A model generated the notes under the pieces. That model worked only from the letters and a program-made list of their open reading frames with translations, was not told where the DNA came from and did not search any database. This document shows, piece by piece, positions 1 through 7,844 of a DNA stretch of 28,570 bases; the first letter of the stretch is position 1; the number at the start of each line of letters is the position of its first letter. The translations under genes and the position numbers were made by a program. This DNA comes from an uncultured Selenomonadales bacterium (GTDB lineage Bacteria > Bacillota > Negativicutes > Selenomonadales > Selenomonadaceae): positions 1-28,570 of the forward strand of contig CALGGV010000350.1 in the NCBI GenBank assembly GCA_937915725.1, given 5' to 3'.

Positions 1-2
1 AC

Positions 3-551
3 GCGGCGCAAGTCGATTTAAATAAATTGGTTGAACTGATTAATGAAATTTTTGACAAACAAGAAAGAAATTCAAGGCTTTTAAATCAAGTCCTGCGCGA
101 AAATGTCAACTTTCAAAATCAAGTTCGGCAGGGAATGTACAACGAAATTGAAGAAATGAAAAAGCAACAGCGCGGCGAACAATTCACGCCAATTTTAAAA
201 TCTTTGGCGGCAATTTGCGTGGAATATCGCACGGTTTTAAATGACGAAAATATTTCCCCAAATACGCGGCGCACTTTGCAACTTATGTTTGAGGAAATGG
301 AAGATATTTTGGCAGACTACGGCGCAGAAATTTTTAATTCCAAAATTGGCGAGCCGCGCCGCCCGCTCCTTACCAAAATTATCAATACCATTTCCACCAA
401 CAACAAGGAAAGTCATAATACTATTGCCAAAAGTCGTCGCGCAGGCGTCGTTCGCAATGGGCGTCCGCTTTACCGTGAATTTGTCGATGTTTTTGTTTTC
501 GACCCTACTTTTGAAAATAAATCTGAAACTGAATTAAGCGTCAACGACTGA
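3..551 (+). CDS. GrpE-like nucleotide exchange factor, 5' end outside window
   Basis: The frame is open from base 3, so the gene probably begins before the window; the first in-frame start-like codon is a TTG at 27. The first ~50 visible residues are charged and heptad-like, consistent with the long helix of GrpE. Then comes a helical part containing LMFEEMEDILADYGAEIF, followed by GEP and a beta-rich end with RNGRPLYREFVDVFVFDP. This resembles the GrpE head, where a GEPFDP-type motif precedes a 'NGRVLRPAMVKV'-type strand. GrpE releases ADP from Hsp70. The next gene in the same direction is an Hsp70, which supports the call. The match is divergent, so this is probably a paralogue dedicated to the neighbouring Hsp70 rather than the housekeeping grpE. 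Confidence 0.6.
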   Translation, partial: AAQVDLNKLVELINEIFDKQERNSRLLNQVLRENVNFQNQVRQGMYNEIEEMKKQQRGEQFTPILKSLAAICVEYRTVLNDENISPNTRRTLQLMFEEMEDILADYGAEIFNSKIGEPRRPLLTKIINTISTNNKESHNTIAKSRRAGVVRNGRPLYREFVDVFVFDPTFENKSETELSVND

Positions 552-752
552 AACTGTAAATATCGTCAAAATGGGCTGAAATTTCAACGTGGCAGGGCTT
601 GTAAACATTCTTTATATCAAAGTACCTAGAAATTTTTAACAGCCCTTAAAATTGAAGATTTTTGGGATTTTTGAAAGATGGTTGACAAATTTAAAATTGA
701 TTGTATCAATAGGGAATAAAAATTTCTTTTTTAAAATATGGTTTTAAGAGTT

Positions 753-840
753 GTTTACAAATTTTCTTTTTTAACAAGTCGGCATTTCTTTCTTTAGAAG
801 AAAGAAACGCCTAGCAAAGAAAGAATCCCTCGCCGTCAGG
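753..840 (+). repeat. Interspersed element, copy A (left half only)
   Basis: This copy begins with GTTTACAAAT and shares AACAAGTCGGCATTT and AACGCCTAGCAAAGAAA with the copies at 3937 and 5436. Inside is a hairpin with arms TTTCTTTCTT and AAGAAAGAAA (787-809) framed by GGC and GCC. The similarity stops near CGCCGTCAGG, and the right terminus seen in the other copies is missing, so this copy is truncated. Confidence 0.7.
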
Positions 841-965
841 TTTTTCGCGTTTAAATCTTCCCAGACTTAGAGCTGGAGCCGCGTTTAATTTCTGTTGCAG
901 TGACTTAAAATTTACAGGCAAAAACTAAGACGGCGTTGGGCGTTATAACTTTTACTAAAAGCAAC

Positions 966-994
966 TTGCTAAGATTTTCTGTAATTTTTAATAC
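966..994 (+). promoter_or_regulatory. Possible promoter of the Hsp70 gene
   Basis: TTGCTA (966-971) and TAATAC (989-994) are separated by 17 bases, about 75 bases upstream of the Hsp70 start codon. The match to the sigma-70 consensus is moderate. I see no CIRCE-type inverted repeat here. Confidence 0.35.
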
Positions 995-1067
995 AAAAAA
1001 TAATCATACCAGAAAAAAATTATTTACAAAATTTGAACAGTAAAAAATTTGGAGGAGAATTTTTTAA

Positions 1068-2711
1068 ATGAGTACTTACGGAATAGATTTAGGCACCACT
1101 TATTCTTGCATAGCACGCCTTGATTCAAACGGCAACCCTGAAGTTATCCGCAATAACGAAGATGATTCAAATATGGTTGCGTCTGTAGTCTTTTTTGAAA
1201 ATGAAAATAACGTCGTCGTAGGACAAGCGGCGAAAGAAAATATTGAAACTGACGGCGACCGCGTCGTACAATTTGTCAAACGTGAAATTGGCAAACGTGA
1301 CACGCGCACTTACGAATTTGACGGCAAAACTTATACACCGGTTGAAATTAGCGCGTTGATTTTGACACGTTTAAAAAATCTTGTCGAGGCGCAAGGCAAT
1401 ACTATTGAAGATGTTGTTATAACTGTTCCTGCGTATTTCGGACTTGAGGAACGCTCCGCCACAAAACAAGCCGGCGAACTTGCAGGACTTCACGTTTTAA
1501 GCTTGATTAATGAACCGACGGCGGCGGCTTTAAGTTATTGCGCCCGCCAATTTCAAGAAGATCGTACAATTTTGGTTTACGATTTAGGCGGCGGCACTTT
1601 CGACGTTACACTTGTTAAAATGTCAATGACACGCAATGAGCAGGGAAAAGACGTACAAAAAATTAACGTGCTTGCAACCGGCGGCGACGATAAATTAGGC
1701 GGCAAGGATTGGGACGATAAATTATTTGAATATATTCTCAATGCTTGCTGCGAAGAAAACGGCTTGACGCCACAAGAAATTGAGGCTGAAACGCGCCAAG
1801 ATATTCGCAGTAAAGTTGAAGAGGCTAAACGCAAACTTAGTAAAAAACAATCCGCAAAAGTTAGAATCGACGTAAACGGCTCCCGCACTGAAATTACAAT
1901 TAAGCGTTCAGATTTTGAATCTATGACTGCCGATAAAGTCGCGCAGACTATGAATTTTGTTGAATCAACTTTGCAAAAAGTCCCGGGCGTCGAAGTCGAT
2001 ACAGTTTTACTTGTAGGCGGCTCCACTTATATGCCGATGATTAAAAATGCTGTAGAGGCAAAATTTCCCGGTAAAGTCCAACAACACGACCCAGATCAAG
2101 CTGTGGCAAAAGGTGCGGCAATTTATGCAAGTATGCTGGTTGTTGAGGAAGGCACAATTTCTGACGGCGAAACTTCAGCTGAAGGCGGCACTTCTTCAGA
2201 TACTAATATTCAACACGCCGAACAACTTACCGCCAAATTTGCTGTCGAAGATCAAACGCCGCGTTCATTCGGTCCAGGTGTTATGGATACTAAAGGCAGT
2301 AAGCATAAATACGTTTTGGAAAATTTTATTAAGATTGGCGAAAAAATGCCCGCCGTTTTCAGTAAAACTTACTACCCGCTCGAAGATAATCAGGAACGTG
2401 TAAGACTGCGCGCCTTTGAAAATATGTCAACTGAAGATACTTTAATTCCGTGCGTCGATGAAGACGGCAACCCGCAAGCTACAGACCCCGCAAATAATGT
2501 AAAACTTTTGGGCGAATTGGTTGTAAATTTGCCGCCGGAAACTGCCCGCAATACTCCAATCAAAGTTACTTTCAAAGTTGACGCAAGCGGCGTTCACGTT
2601 GAGGCAGTCAACACCAAAACAAATGAAGTTTTTGAAACTTTCCTGCGCACTGAATCAGATATTGACGTTGACAACAGCGCAGTTCATCAACTTAGAATTT
2701 CTGCAGATTAA
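1068..2711 (+). CDS. Hsp70-family chaperone, short C-terminus
   Basis: The 547-residue protein has a canonical Hsp70 ATPase domain: GIDLGTTYSCIARLD at the N-terminus, VITVPAYFG near 120, INEPTAAALSY near 146, YDLGGGTFDVT near 172 and LLVGGSTYMP near 320. After about residue 355 the sequence departs from DnaK. An acidic, Thr/Ser-rich linker (360-390) leads to a beta-rich region that can be read as a divergent substrate-binding domain. The alpha-helical lid and the usual C-terminal tail are absent, so the protein is about 70-90 residues shorter than DnaK. The ATG at 1068 is preceded by GGAGGAG at good spacing. The GrpE-like gene upstream suggests a dedicated pair. It is probably not the housekeeping DnaK; it is closer to short Hsp70 paralogues such as the HscC class. 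Confidence 0.85.
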   Translation: MSTYGIDLGTTYSCIARLDSNGNPEVIRNNEDDSNMVASVVFFENENNVVVGQAAKENIETDGDRVVQFVKREIGKRDTRTYEFDGKTYTPVEISALILTRLKNLVEAQGNTIEDVVITVPAYFGLEERSATKQAGELAGLHVLSLINEPTAAALSYCARQFQEDRTILVYDLGGGTFDVTLVKMSMTRNEQGKDVQKINVLATGGDDKLGGKDWDDKLFEYILNACCEENGLTPQEIEAETRQDIRSKVEEAKRKLSKKQSAKVRIDVNGSRTEITIKRSDFESMTADKVAQTMNFVESTLQKVPGVEVDTVLLVGGSTYMPMIKNAVEAKFPGKVQQHDPDQAVAKGAAIYASMLVVEEGTISDGETSAEGGTSSDTNIQHAEQLTAKFAVEDQTPRSFGPGVMDTKGSKHKYVLENFIKIGEKMPAVFSKTYYPLEDNQERVRLRAFENMSTEDTLIPCVDEDGNPQATDPANNVKLLGELVVNLPPETARNTPIKVTFKVDASGVHVEAVNTKTNEVFETFLRTESDIDVDNSAVHQLRISAD

Positions 2712-2722
2712 AAAATTTTTCC

Positions 2723-2743
2723 GCCCTAAACAGGGCTTTTTTT
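2723..2743 (+). terminator. Intrinsic terminator after the Hsp70 gene
   Basis: GCCCT (2723-2727) pairs with AGGGC (2732-2736) around a four-base loop and is followed by a run of seven T. It lies 11 bases after the Hsp70 stop codon. Confidence 0.85.
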
Positions 2744-2812
2744 ATTTAAAACTAACTCTAAAATTCCGGAAAATTTTTGTTTGTCAAATAAAGAATGAAA
2801 ATCTGCGCGCCG

Positions 2813-2841
2813 TTGACAACTTTTTTTTACTGATATAAAAT
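2813..2841 (+). promoter_or_regulatory. Promoter of the wecA/tagO-type gene
   Basis: A perfect TTGACA (2813-2818) is followed 17 bases later by TAAAAT (2836-2841). This places the transcription start about 35 bases before the start codon of the transferase gene. Confidence 0.6.
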
Positions 2842-2883
2842 CAAAAATCATAGTTAGTTGACATAAAAAGGGGCGTAATAAAT

Positions 2884-3924
2884 ATGCCGGAGTGGAGTTT
2901 AGCATTTTTTGTATCAATCGGCGTGGTTTTAATAATAACGCCCGGCGTAATTTTTTTGGCAGAAAAAACCGGCGCGGTAGATAAACCGGATGAACGCAAA
3001 GTTCATAAAAAACCAATTCCACGAATTGGAGGAATTGGAATTTTTTTGGCGTTTATTTTATCAATGATAATAATCGGAATAATGGTTAATTTGGGCAGAC
3101 AAAATTTACACGAAGTACGCGGCTTGCTAATTTCCGGAACTTTAATGTTTTTGGTAGGAATTATTGACGATTATAAAAATTTACCGGCAAAAATAAAATT
3201 ATTGGGGCAGATTTTGGCAGCGGCAGTTTTGGTTATTGGCTATAATGTGCGCGTTGATTTTGTAACGGATCCTTTTGGCGATTATATTTATTTGGAATGG
3301 CTGGCAATACCTGCAACAATTTTTTGGCTTGTAGGCTTAACCAACACGGTAAATTTGATTGACGGGCTGGACGGATTAGCGGCGGGAGTTTGTGGGCTTG
3401 CCGCGTCAACAATTTTTCTTGTGGCGTTGGAACAAAATTTTTTCGTCATAACGATTTTAACTGCAGCAATAGCCGGCGCGGCGTTTGGATTTTTATTTTA
3501 CAATACTAATCCTGCGCGAATATTTATGGGCGATAGCGGCAGTTTATTTTTAGGTTATATGTTGGCGGGAATATCGATAATCGGTGCAATGAAAAGCGCG
3601 GCAACAATCGCCTTAGTTGTTCCAATTCTAGCGTTAGGTATTCCAATTCTCGATACAACTTTTGCGATAATTCGGCGTTATCTTGGCGGGCAACCAATTT
3701 TTAAACCGGATAAAGGGCATTTACACCACAGACTTTTAAGGCTGGGATTTACGCAACGACAAGCGGTTTTTTTAATGTACGTGATTAGCGCAATGCTCGG
3801 CTTGAGTGCCATTGCTTTAACTGAAGTTAACGGGAAAATTGCGATTCTAATTTTGATTGCAGTTGTAATTTCGATTTTCTACGGCGCAAAAAAATTAGGC
3901 GTCTTAAATTTGGCGAAAAGATAA
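2884..3924 (+). CDS. wecA: Undecaprenyl-phosphate GlcNAc-1-phosphate transferase (WecA/TagO type)
   Basis: This polytopic membrane enzyme of 346 residues belongs to the MraY/WecA family, which transfers a sugar-1-phosphate from a UDP-sugar to undecaprenyl phosphate. Family landmarks are visible in order: DERKVHKKPIPRIGG near 37-51; VGIIDDYKNL with the metal-binding Asp pair near 94; NTVNLIDGLDGLAAGV near 154; MGDSGSLFLGY near 216; and DKGHLHHRLLRLGF near 278. The HLHH motif favours WecA/TagO over MraY. Hydrophobic segments fill most of the rest. An AGGGG ribosome site precedes the ATG. It lies upstream of wecB, so the pair probably starts a surface polysaccharide or teichoic-acid-like polymer. 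The exact sugar cannot be read from sequence, so tagO is an equally good symbol. Confidence 0.85.
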   Translation: MPEWSLAFFVSIGVVLIITPGVIFLAEKTGAVDKPDERKVHKKPIPRIGGIGIFLAFILSMIIIGIMVNLGRQNLHEVRGLLISGTLMFLVGIIDDYKNLPAKIKLLGQILAAAVLVIGYNVRVDFVTDPFGDYIYLEWLAIPATIFWLVGLTNTVNLIDGLDGLAAGVCGLAASTIFLVALEQNFFVITILTAAIAGAAFGFLFYNTNPARIFMGDSGSLFLGYMLAGISIIGAMKSAATIALVVPILALGIPILDTTFAIIRRYLGGQPIFKPDKGHLHHRLLRLGFTQRQAVFLMYVISAMLGLSAIALTEVNGKIAILILIAVVISIFYGAKKLGVLNLAKR

Positions 3925-3936
3925 AACCTGGGAATT

Positions 3937-4250
3937 GTTTACAAATTTTTCTATTTTAACAAGTCGGCATTTTAAAACGCCTGTAGCGTGTTGAAAAAAT
4001 AATTTTTGACGTAAATAAAATTTAATGCAGATATAAAAACAAGCTCAAAATTGCGCTTGAGAGCCACGATAATTGCCCTTTCTAAGCTCATTGGTACTTT
4101 TAATTAAAACAAAAGAAAAACCCCGTTAAAATTGATTTTTTGCGGATTTTTTCAACAGCTCCTGTCAAAGAAAAAAACTTCTTGTCCGCCTGCGTTTCAA
4201 AAACGGAGTGAGCGGGTGTCTTTTGCGCGCCAATTTCTTTCTTTGTAAAC
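3937..4250 (+). repeat. Interspersed element, copy B, with nested insertion
   Basis: The ends are GTTTACAAAT (3937-3946) and CTTTGTAAAC (4241-4250), an inverted terminal repeat. The left part matches copies A and C (AACAAGTCGGCATTT). The right part matches copy C over the stretch with GCCTGCGTTTCAAAAACG and TTTTGCGCGCCAA. Between the two matched parts sits about 176 bp absent from copy C (3985-4160). The element fills almost the whole wecA-wecB gap. No transposase is encoded. Confidence 0.75.
3985..4160 (+). repeat. Nested insertion inside copy B
   Basis: TGTTGAAAAAA (3989-3999) and TTTTTTCAACA (4147-4157) form an 11-bp perfect inverted repeat near the ends. The insertion is bracketed by the direct repeat CCTGT (3980-3984 and 4161-4165), which could be a 5-bp target duplication. 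Copy C has the uninterrupted CCTAGCAAAG at this point. No coding capacity was seen. Confidence 0.6.
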
Positions 4251-4274
4251 ATACTCTAGCTAAAAGGTGATTTT

Positions 4275-5390
4275 ATGAAAAAATTAAAAATAATGACAAT
4301 TTTTGGTACGCGCCCTGAGGCAATAAAAATGGCTCCGGTTATTTTGGAATTAAAAAAATTTCCGGAAATTGAAACAATCGTAACAGTTACGGCGCAACAT
4401 AGAGAAATGCTTGACCAAGTTTTAAAATTGTTTAAAATTCAGCCGGATTTTGATTTAAATATAATGTCAGCCGGACAAACGCTTTTTGACATTACCAGCC
4501 GCGCGTTATTGGGCTTAAATTCGATTTTGGAACAAGTCAAGCCAAATATAGTTTTAGTTCATGGCGACACTACCACAACTTTTACAGGCGCGTTAGCGGC
4601 GTTTTATCATCAAATTACAGTTGGACACGTTGAGGCGGGCTTGCGCACAAAAAATAAATATTCGCCCTTCCCTGAAGAAATGAATCGCAAATTAACTTCC
4701 GCGCTTACAGATTTAAATTTTGCGCCGACAATTACCGCCAAAAATAATTTGCTTGCAGAAGGCGTCGACGCTGAAAAAATTTTTGTCACGGGAAATACAG
4801 TTATTGACGCACTCTATCAAACTGTAGAAAAAGATTTTAAATTTACCGGCGAACTTGAAAAAATTAATTCTACAAACAAGCGAATTATTTTAGTTACAAC
4901 ACACCGCCGAGAAAATTTGGGTGAGCCGTTGCGTCAAGTTTACAAGGCTTTAAAAAAAATCGTCGAAGAATTTCCGGACGTTGAAATTATTTTTCCGGTT
5001 CACAAAAATCCAAAAGTTCGTGAAGTTGTCAATTCAGAATTAGGCAACCTCGCGCAGGTTAATTTAATTGAGCCGCTGGATTATCAACCGTTTGCAAATT
5101 TAATGAATCGTGCAACTTTAATTTTGACAGATTCCGGCGGAATACAAGAAGAGGCTCCTTCATTGGGAAAACCGGTTTTAGTCCTGCGCGACACCACCGA
5201 AAGACCGGAGGCAGTTTTGGCGGGAACAGTAAAATTAATTGGTACGGCTCAAGAAAAAGTTTACGGCGCGGCTAAATTACTTTTGACTGATTCAGCCGAA
5301 TATAAAAAAATGGCAACTGCCCAAAATCCCTACGGGGATGGATTAGCCGCCAAAAGAATTGTTAAAGTTATTTTAGGCAAGAGGCAGTAG
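4275..5390 (+). CDS. wecB: UDP-N-acetylglucosamine 2-epimerase (non-hydrolysing)
   Basis: This cytoplasmic enzyme interconverts UDP-GlcNAc and UDP-ManNAc. The 371-residue length is normal for the family. Landmarks are GTRPEAIKMAPVILEL at the N-terminus, VHGDTTTTF near 95, HVEAGLRTKNKYSPFPEEMN near 117, TTHRRENLGEPL near 209 and DSGGIQEEAPSLGKPVLVLR near 286. An AAGGTG ribosome site precedes the ATG. Together with the WecA/TagO-type gene it suggests synthesis of a ManNAc-containing surface polymer. The last codons, GGC AAG AGG CAG TAG, form the first unit of a 14-bp tandem repeat, so the C-terminal four residues are encoded by repeat sequence. Confidence 0.92.
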   Translation: MKKLKIMTIFGTRPEAIKMAPVILELKKFPEIETIVTVTAQHREMLDQVLKLFKIQPDFDLNIMSAGQTLFDITSRALLGLNSILEQVKPNIVLVHGDTTTTFTGALAAFYHQITVGHVEAGLRTKNKYSPFPEEMNRKLTSALTDLNFAPTITAKNNLLAEGVDAEKIFVTGNTVIDALYQTVEKDFKFTGELEKINSTNKRIILVTTHRRENLGEPLRQVYKALKKIVEEFPDVEIIFPVHKNPKVREVVNSELGNLAQVNLIEPLDYQPFANLMNRATLILTDSGGIQEEAPSLGKPVLVLRDTTERPEAVLAGTVKLIGTAQEKVYGAAKLLLTDSAEYKKMATAQNPYGDGLAAKRIVKVILGKRQ

Positions 5391-5417
5391 GCAAGAGGCA
5401 GTAGGCAAAAGGCAGTA
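5376..5417 (+). repeat. Three 14-bp tandem repeats over the wecB stop codon
   Basis: GGCAAGAGGCAGTA occurs at 5376-5389 and 5390-5403. A third copy with one change (GGCAAAAGGCAGTA) is at 5404-5417. The first unit encodes the wecB C-terminus and provides most of its stop codon. Confidence 0.9.
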
Positions 5418-5435
5418 GGGAAATTTTACTATTCC

Positions 5436-5601
5436 CTAGAACGTGTTTACAAAGTTTTAAGATTTAACAATTCGGCTTTTCTTTTTTTAGAAAAAAGAAA
5501 CGCCTAGCAAAGAAAAAACTTTTCGCCCGCCTGCGTTTCAAAAACGAAGTGCGGCGGGCGTCTGTTGCGCGCCAACTTCTTTCTTTGTAAACCTTCTCTA
5601 G
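5436..5601 (+). repeat. Interspersed element, copy C (complete)
   Basis: The core ends are GTTTACAAAG (5445-5454) and CTTTGTAAAC (5583-5592), a perfect 10-bp inverted repeat. The match extends outward through CTAGA/TCTAG after four unpaired bases, giving ~166 bp in all. Two internal hairpins are seen: TTTCTTTTTT/AAAAAAGAAA near 5479-5501, and CGCCCGCC with GGCGGGCG near 5523-5560. Its right edge overlaps the stop codon of the convergent minus-strand gene (CTA at 5598-5600). The hairpins could also act as a transcription stop between the convergent genes. Confidence 0.8.
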
Positions 5602-7028
5602 AAAAGTGCAATATCGTCAACAGTTGGTACAATGATAATGTATTCGCCGTCGTGCGATTTTCTCAACAAGTCAAGCATAATATTTTCTGGAACGCTGACG
5701 CAACCGGAAGTTGTCCACCTGTCTAAGCTTTTACAGTGCAAGAAAATTGCCGCGCCCTTTCCAAAAACCGTCGGATTAATATTAAAGCCGATATTCATTG
5801 CGTAAGTATATTGATAATAATCCGCCAAATGTTCGCCCGCAATTCTGTAAGGCGATTCAATCCACGTATTGTAAGTCGAACTTTCGCCGCTAAGGTAAGA
5901 GTTCGGCGTTATTTTTTTGTACGTCATTTCAGTACCGGGATTATCGCCGAGTCCAAAAGAATACAAAATTGGAAAAGCTCCAACAGGCGTTGTGCCGTCG
6001 CCTTCGTGTCTGTCCCAATTTAAACCATTGCGCCCGTACCCGCAATAAGTTTCAAAGTCTTCGCGCCATTCGCCGTCAATTTTATTCCAAAGGCTAAGTG
6101 TATGGTCTACAACCAAAATTATCTGATTTGTTTTTTGCGCGGTTGCCGAATTTGCCAAAAGGTTTTCAATTTTCATTTTATCACTACTCCAACTTGTTAA
6201 AGCGTTCTGTCGCGCAGATTCTTTTTCAGCCGCCGAAAGATTTTTATAGTTTGGAGCAAGTGCCTCTTCCCACGCGCCGTAAACAGGATTTGGAAAAACT
6301 ATAAATTTGGTACCGAAATTATTTTGATTTTTATCAACAATAGAATTTCTTTCTTCGGTAAGTTTGTCGAAAGTTTCAAACGGGAAATCGCCGACGTTAT
6401 CGCCCATATATAAAATTACTTCATAATTTTTTGCCACTTCGTCAAAGCGCGGCTGTTTGTAACTGGTGTTAGTTTTTAAAAGCATATGTTTTTTATCAGC
6501 TTGAGGGAAACCGAGTTTTTCAAAATTTTTAATCGTGCCGTCCAATTCTGTATCTAAATGACGGTTGCTGACATAAAAAATTTCAACGCCCTTTGAATCA
6601 ACGTACTGCATACAATCAATCGCGCCGGGCATAGCTGACGCAATAGCCGCGTTGCACCAGTCTACCCAACTTTGTCTTTTGTAAGGCGCGCCCGTGCCGA
6701 CACCCGCTATTTTTTCCGGCAAATTTAACAAAATTGTTTCGTCAACGTCCAAAATTATTGCCAACGGTTTATCTTTGCGCTTGTGATTTTTTACGGCATT
6801 ATCGACTTGAAATTTAACGGCATTGTAAGCTTGATAACAAAGTGCGCGGTATTCTGCCGCGTTGTTCATCCACGCTCCACTCATGATATTTTCATTGTAA
6901 AGTTTTTCCGTTGCGTAATAATTTTCTGCTTGTGCGTTTAATTCTTGAACTGTTTCAGCCGCGCAAAAATTATTTACAAATATAAAACTTACTCCAAATG
7001 CAACTGCTTTTAAAAATTTTTTACGCAC
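5598..7028 (-). CDS. Secreted acid phosphatase (HAD) / L,D-transpeptidase fusion
   Basis: The 476-residue protein starts at a GTG with a strong GGGGAGG site eight bases upstream. Residues 1-24 are a signal peptide ending near CAA. Residues ~25-270 match class B/e(P4)-type HAD acid phosphatases: the nucleophile motif is LDVDETILLN (D94, D96), with a later MGDNVGDF acidic motif. Residues ~300-476 match the L,D-transpeptidase/YkuD fold: GDGTTPVGAFPI, then H431 in FLHC and the catalytic C443 in TTSGCVSVPE. The first domain would remove phosphate from small molecules outside the membrane. The second would crosslink or modify peptidoglycan, or be a YkuD-like relative of unknown substrate. Both catalytic centres look intact. 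I do not know this domain pairing as a standard architecture. Its stop codon lies in the edge of the repeat element. Confidence 0.85.
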   Translation of the reverse strand: MRKKFLKAVAFGVSFIFVNNFCAAETVQELNAQAENYYATEKLYNENIMSGAWMNNAAEYRALCYQAYNAVKFQVDNAVKNHKRKDKPLAIILDVDETILLNLPEKIAGVGTGAPYKRQSWVDWCNAAIASAMPGAIDCMQYVDSKGVEIFYVSNRHLDTELDGTIKNFEKLGFPQADKKHMLLKTNTSYKQPRFDEVAKNYEVILYMGDNVGDFPFETFDKLTEERNSIVDKNQNNFGTKFIVFPNPVYGAWEEALAPNYKNLSAAEKESARQNALTSWSSDKMKIENLLANSATAQKTNQIILVVDHTLSLWNKIDGEWREDFETYCGYGRNGLNWDRHEGDGTTPVGAFPILYSFGLGDNPGTEMTYKKITPNSYLSGESSTYNTWIESPYRIAGEHLADYYQYTYAMNIGFNINPTVFGKGAAIFLHCKSLDRWTTSGCVSVPENIMLDLLRKSHDGEYIIIVPTVDDIALF

Positions 7029-7281
7029 TTAAAATTCCTCCCCAAAAATAAAAAATTGCCTTAACGGCAAAAATTTCCTTCTATCATAAACTCATTATGT
7101 TGTGATTCTAAAAAATAATTTTAATTGCTAAATTACAATAGAAAAATTTTCACTCTCTTTTAAACTGTAAAAAAATTATTTTACATAAGCCACACCTCAA
7201 AATAAAGATTTTTAATATGTCTTTTTCTGCAGATTTATTTGAAAAAATTGCTGTAGAATCAGCAGAATTTTTAGCGGTAGA
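7029..7281. other. Intergenic region upstream of the phosphatase/transpeptidase gene
   Basis: A small hairpin TTGCC-TTAAC-GGCAA (7056-7070) lies in the leader of the minus-strand gene. A 24-codon frame at 7217-7291 begins with SFSADLFEKIAVE and ends at a TAG next to the integrase remnant; it may be a gene fragment cut by integration or chance. Nothing else was recognised. Confidence 0.4.
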
Positions 7282-7470
7282 CTACATATAGCATATTTTG
7301 TCTATAGAGTCAATCAGTTGCTGAATAGTTTTGTGTGTATAAACGCGGCTTGTTATATTCTGTGAAGAATGCCCTAAAATCAGTTGTTGAATTTTAAGCG
7401 GTATTTCAGCGTTGTCCATTAAAGTAGCGCAAGTGTGGCGTCCATCGTGCGGCAAGTGATTTTTTAGCAA
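7282..7470 (-). pseudogene. Tyrosine recombinase (integrase), C-terminal remnant
   Basis: The 62 codons encode the end of a phage/ICE-type tyrosine integrase: HDGRHTCATLMDN contains the HxxR box, ILGHSS the second His, and VYTHKT the nucleophilic Tyr. The usual ~300 upstream residues, including the first catalytic Arg, are absent. In this frame a TAA occurs a few codons before the TTG at 7470, and the DNA beyond is unrelated. It is therefore a dead 3' fragment that marks the former end of an integrated element. Confidence 0.8.
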
Positions 7471-7586
7471 CGGATTTTTTTAAAAGACTTTGTAACTGCT
7501 GATACTTTTCCATCAAATTTCCTGTACTGTCTTTTATTTCGAGTTTTTCATTTTGTGGCTTGTACAGCTCCGAAATAAAGGTCTGA

Positions 7587-7718
7587 TGCGACCTTTCTCT
7601 TTTTGACGGACAAAAAATAAATGCTAAAATTTGGCGCAAGTACAGATTCTCTTTGCACTTTAATCCTGTTGATAAAAATTCCAACAACAATTTAGATTTA
7701 TTCTGTAAGTACTTTATG
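7587..7718 (+). repeat. 132-bp inverted repeat, left arm
   Basis: By direct comparison this stretch is the exact reverse complement of 8714-8845, with no mismatch found over 132 bases. Beyond both ends the sequences diverge. The arms enclose ~995 bp of transposase debris and a small regulator-like gene. Confidence 0.95.
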
Positions 7719-7844
7719 CTGAATTCTCAAAGTTGTAATTACTATGAAAAAAACATAGGAAACAGGGAAAAGCTAATATCACATATCCAGCAATGGGCTT
7801 ATAATGACTAAATTTAACATTCATTCTATTAGAACTAAGATTTA

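Larger units (their letters stand above)
552..1067. other. Intergenic region, no gene seen
   Basis: No convincing reading frame lies here. It holds a partial interspersed element (753-840). At 600-609 CTTGTAAAC resembles the right terminus of that element family. A stretch near 648-683 resembles the right part of the insertion nested in the 3937-4250 copy. A possible promoter for the Hsp70 gene lies near 966-994. A TTGACA at 682-687 followed 16 bases later by TATCAA could be a second, weaker promoter. Confidence 0.5.

Noticed and set aside
4006..4037. Promoter for wecB inside the nested element (TTGACG ... TATAAA)
   Set aside because: The spacing is 20 bases, too long for a confident call.
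7406..7690. 94-codon minus-strand frame beginning like the plus-strand frame at 8742
   Set aside because: The shared start is only the 132-bp inverted repeat read in the same direction; the rest crosses the integrase remnant in another frame and has no recognisable domain.
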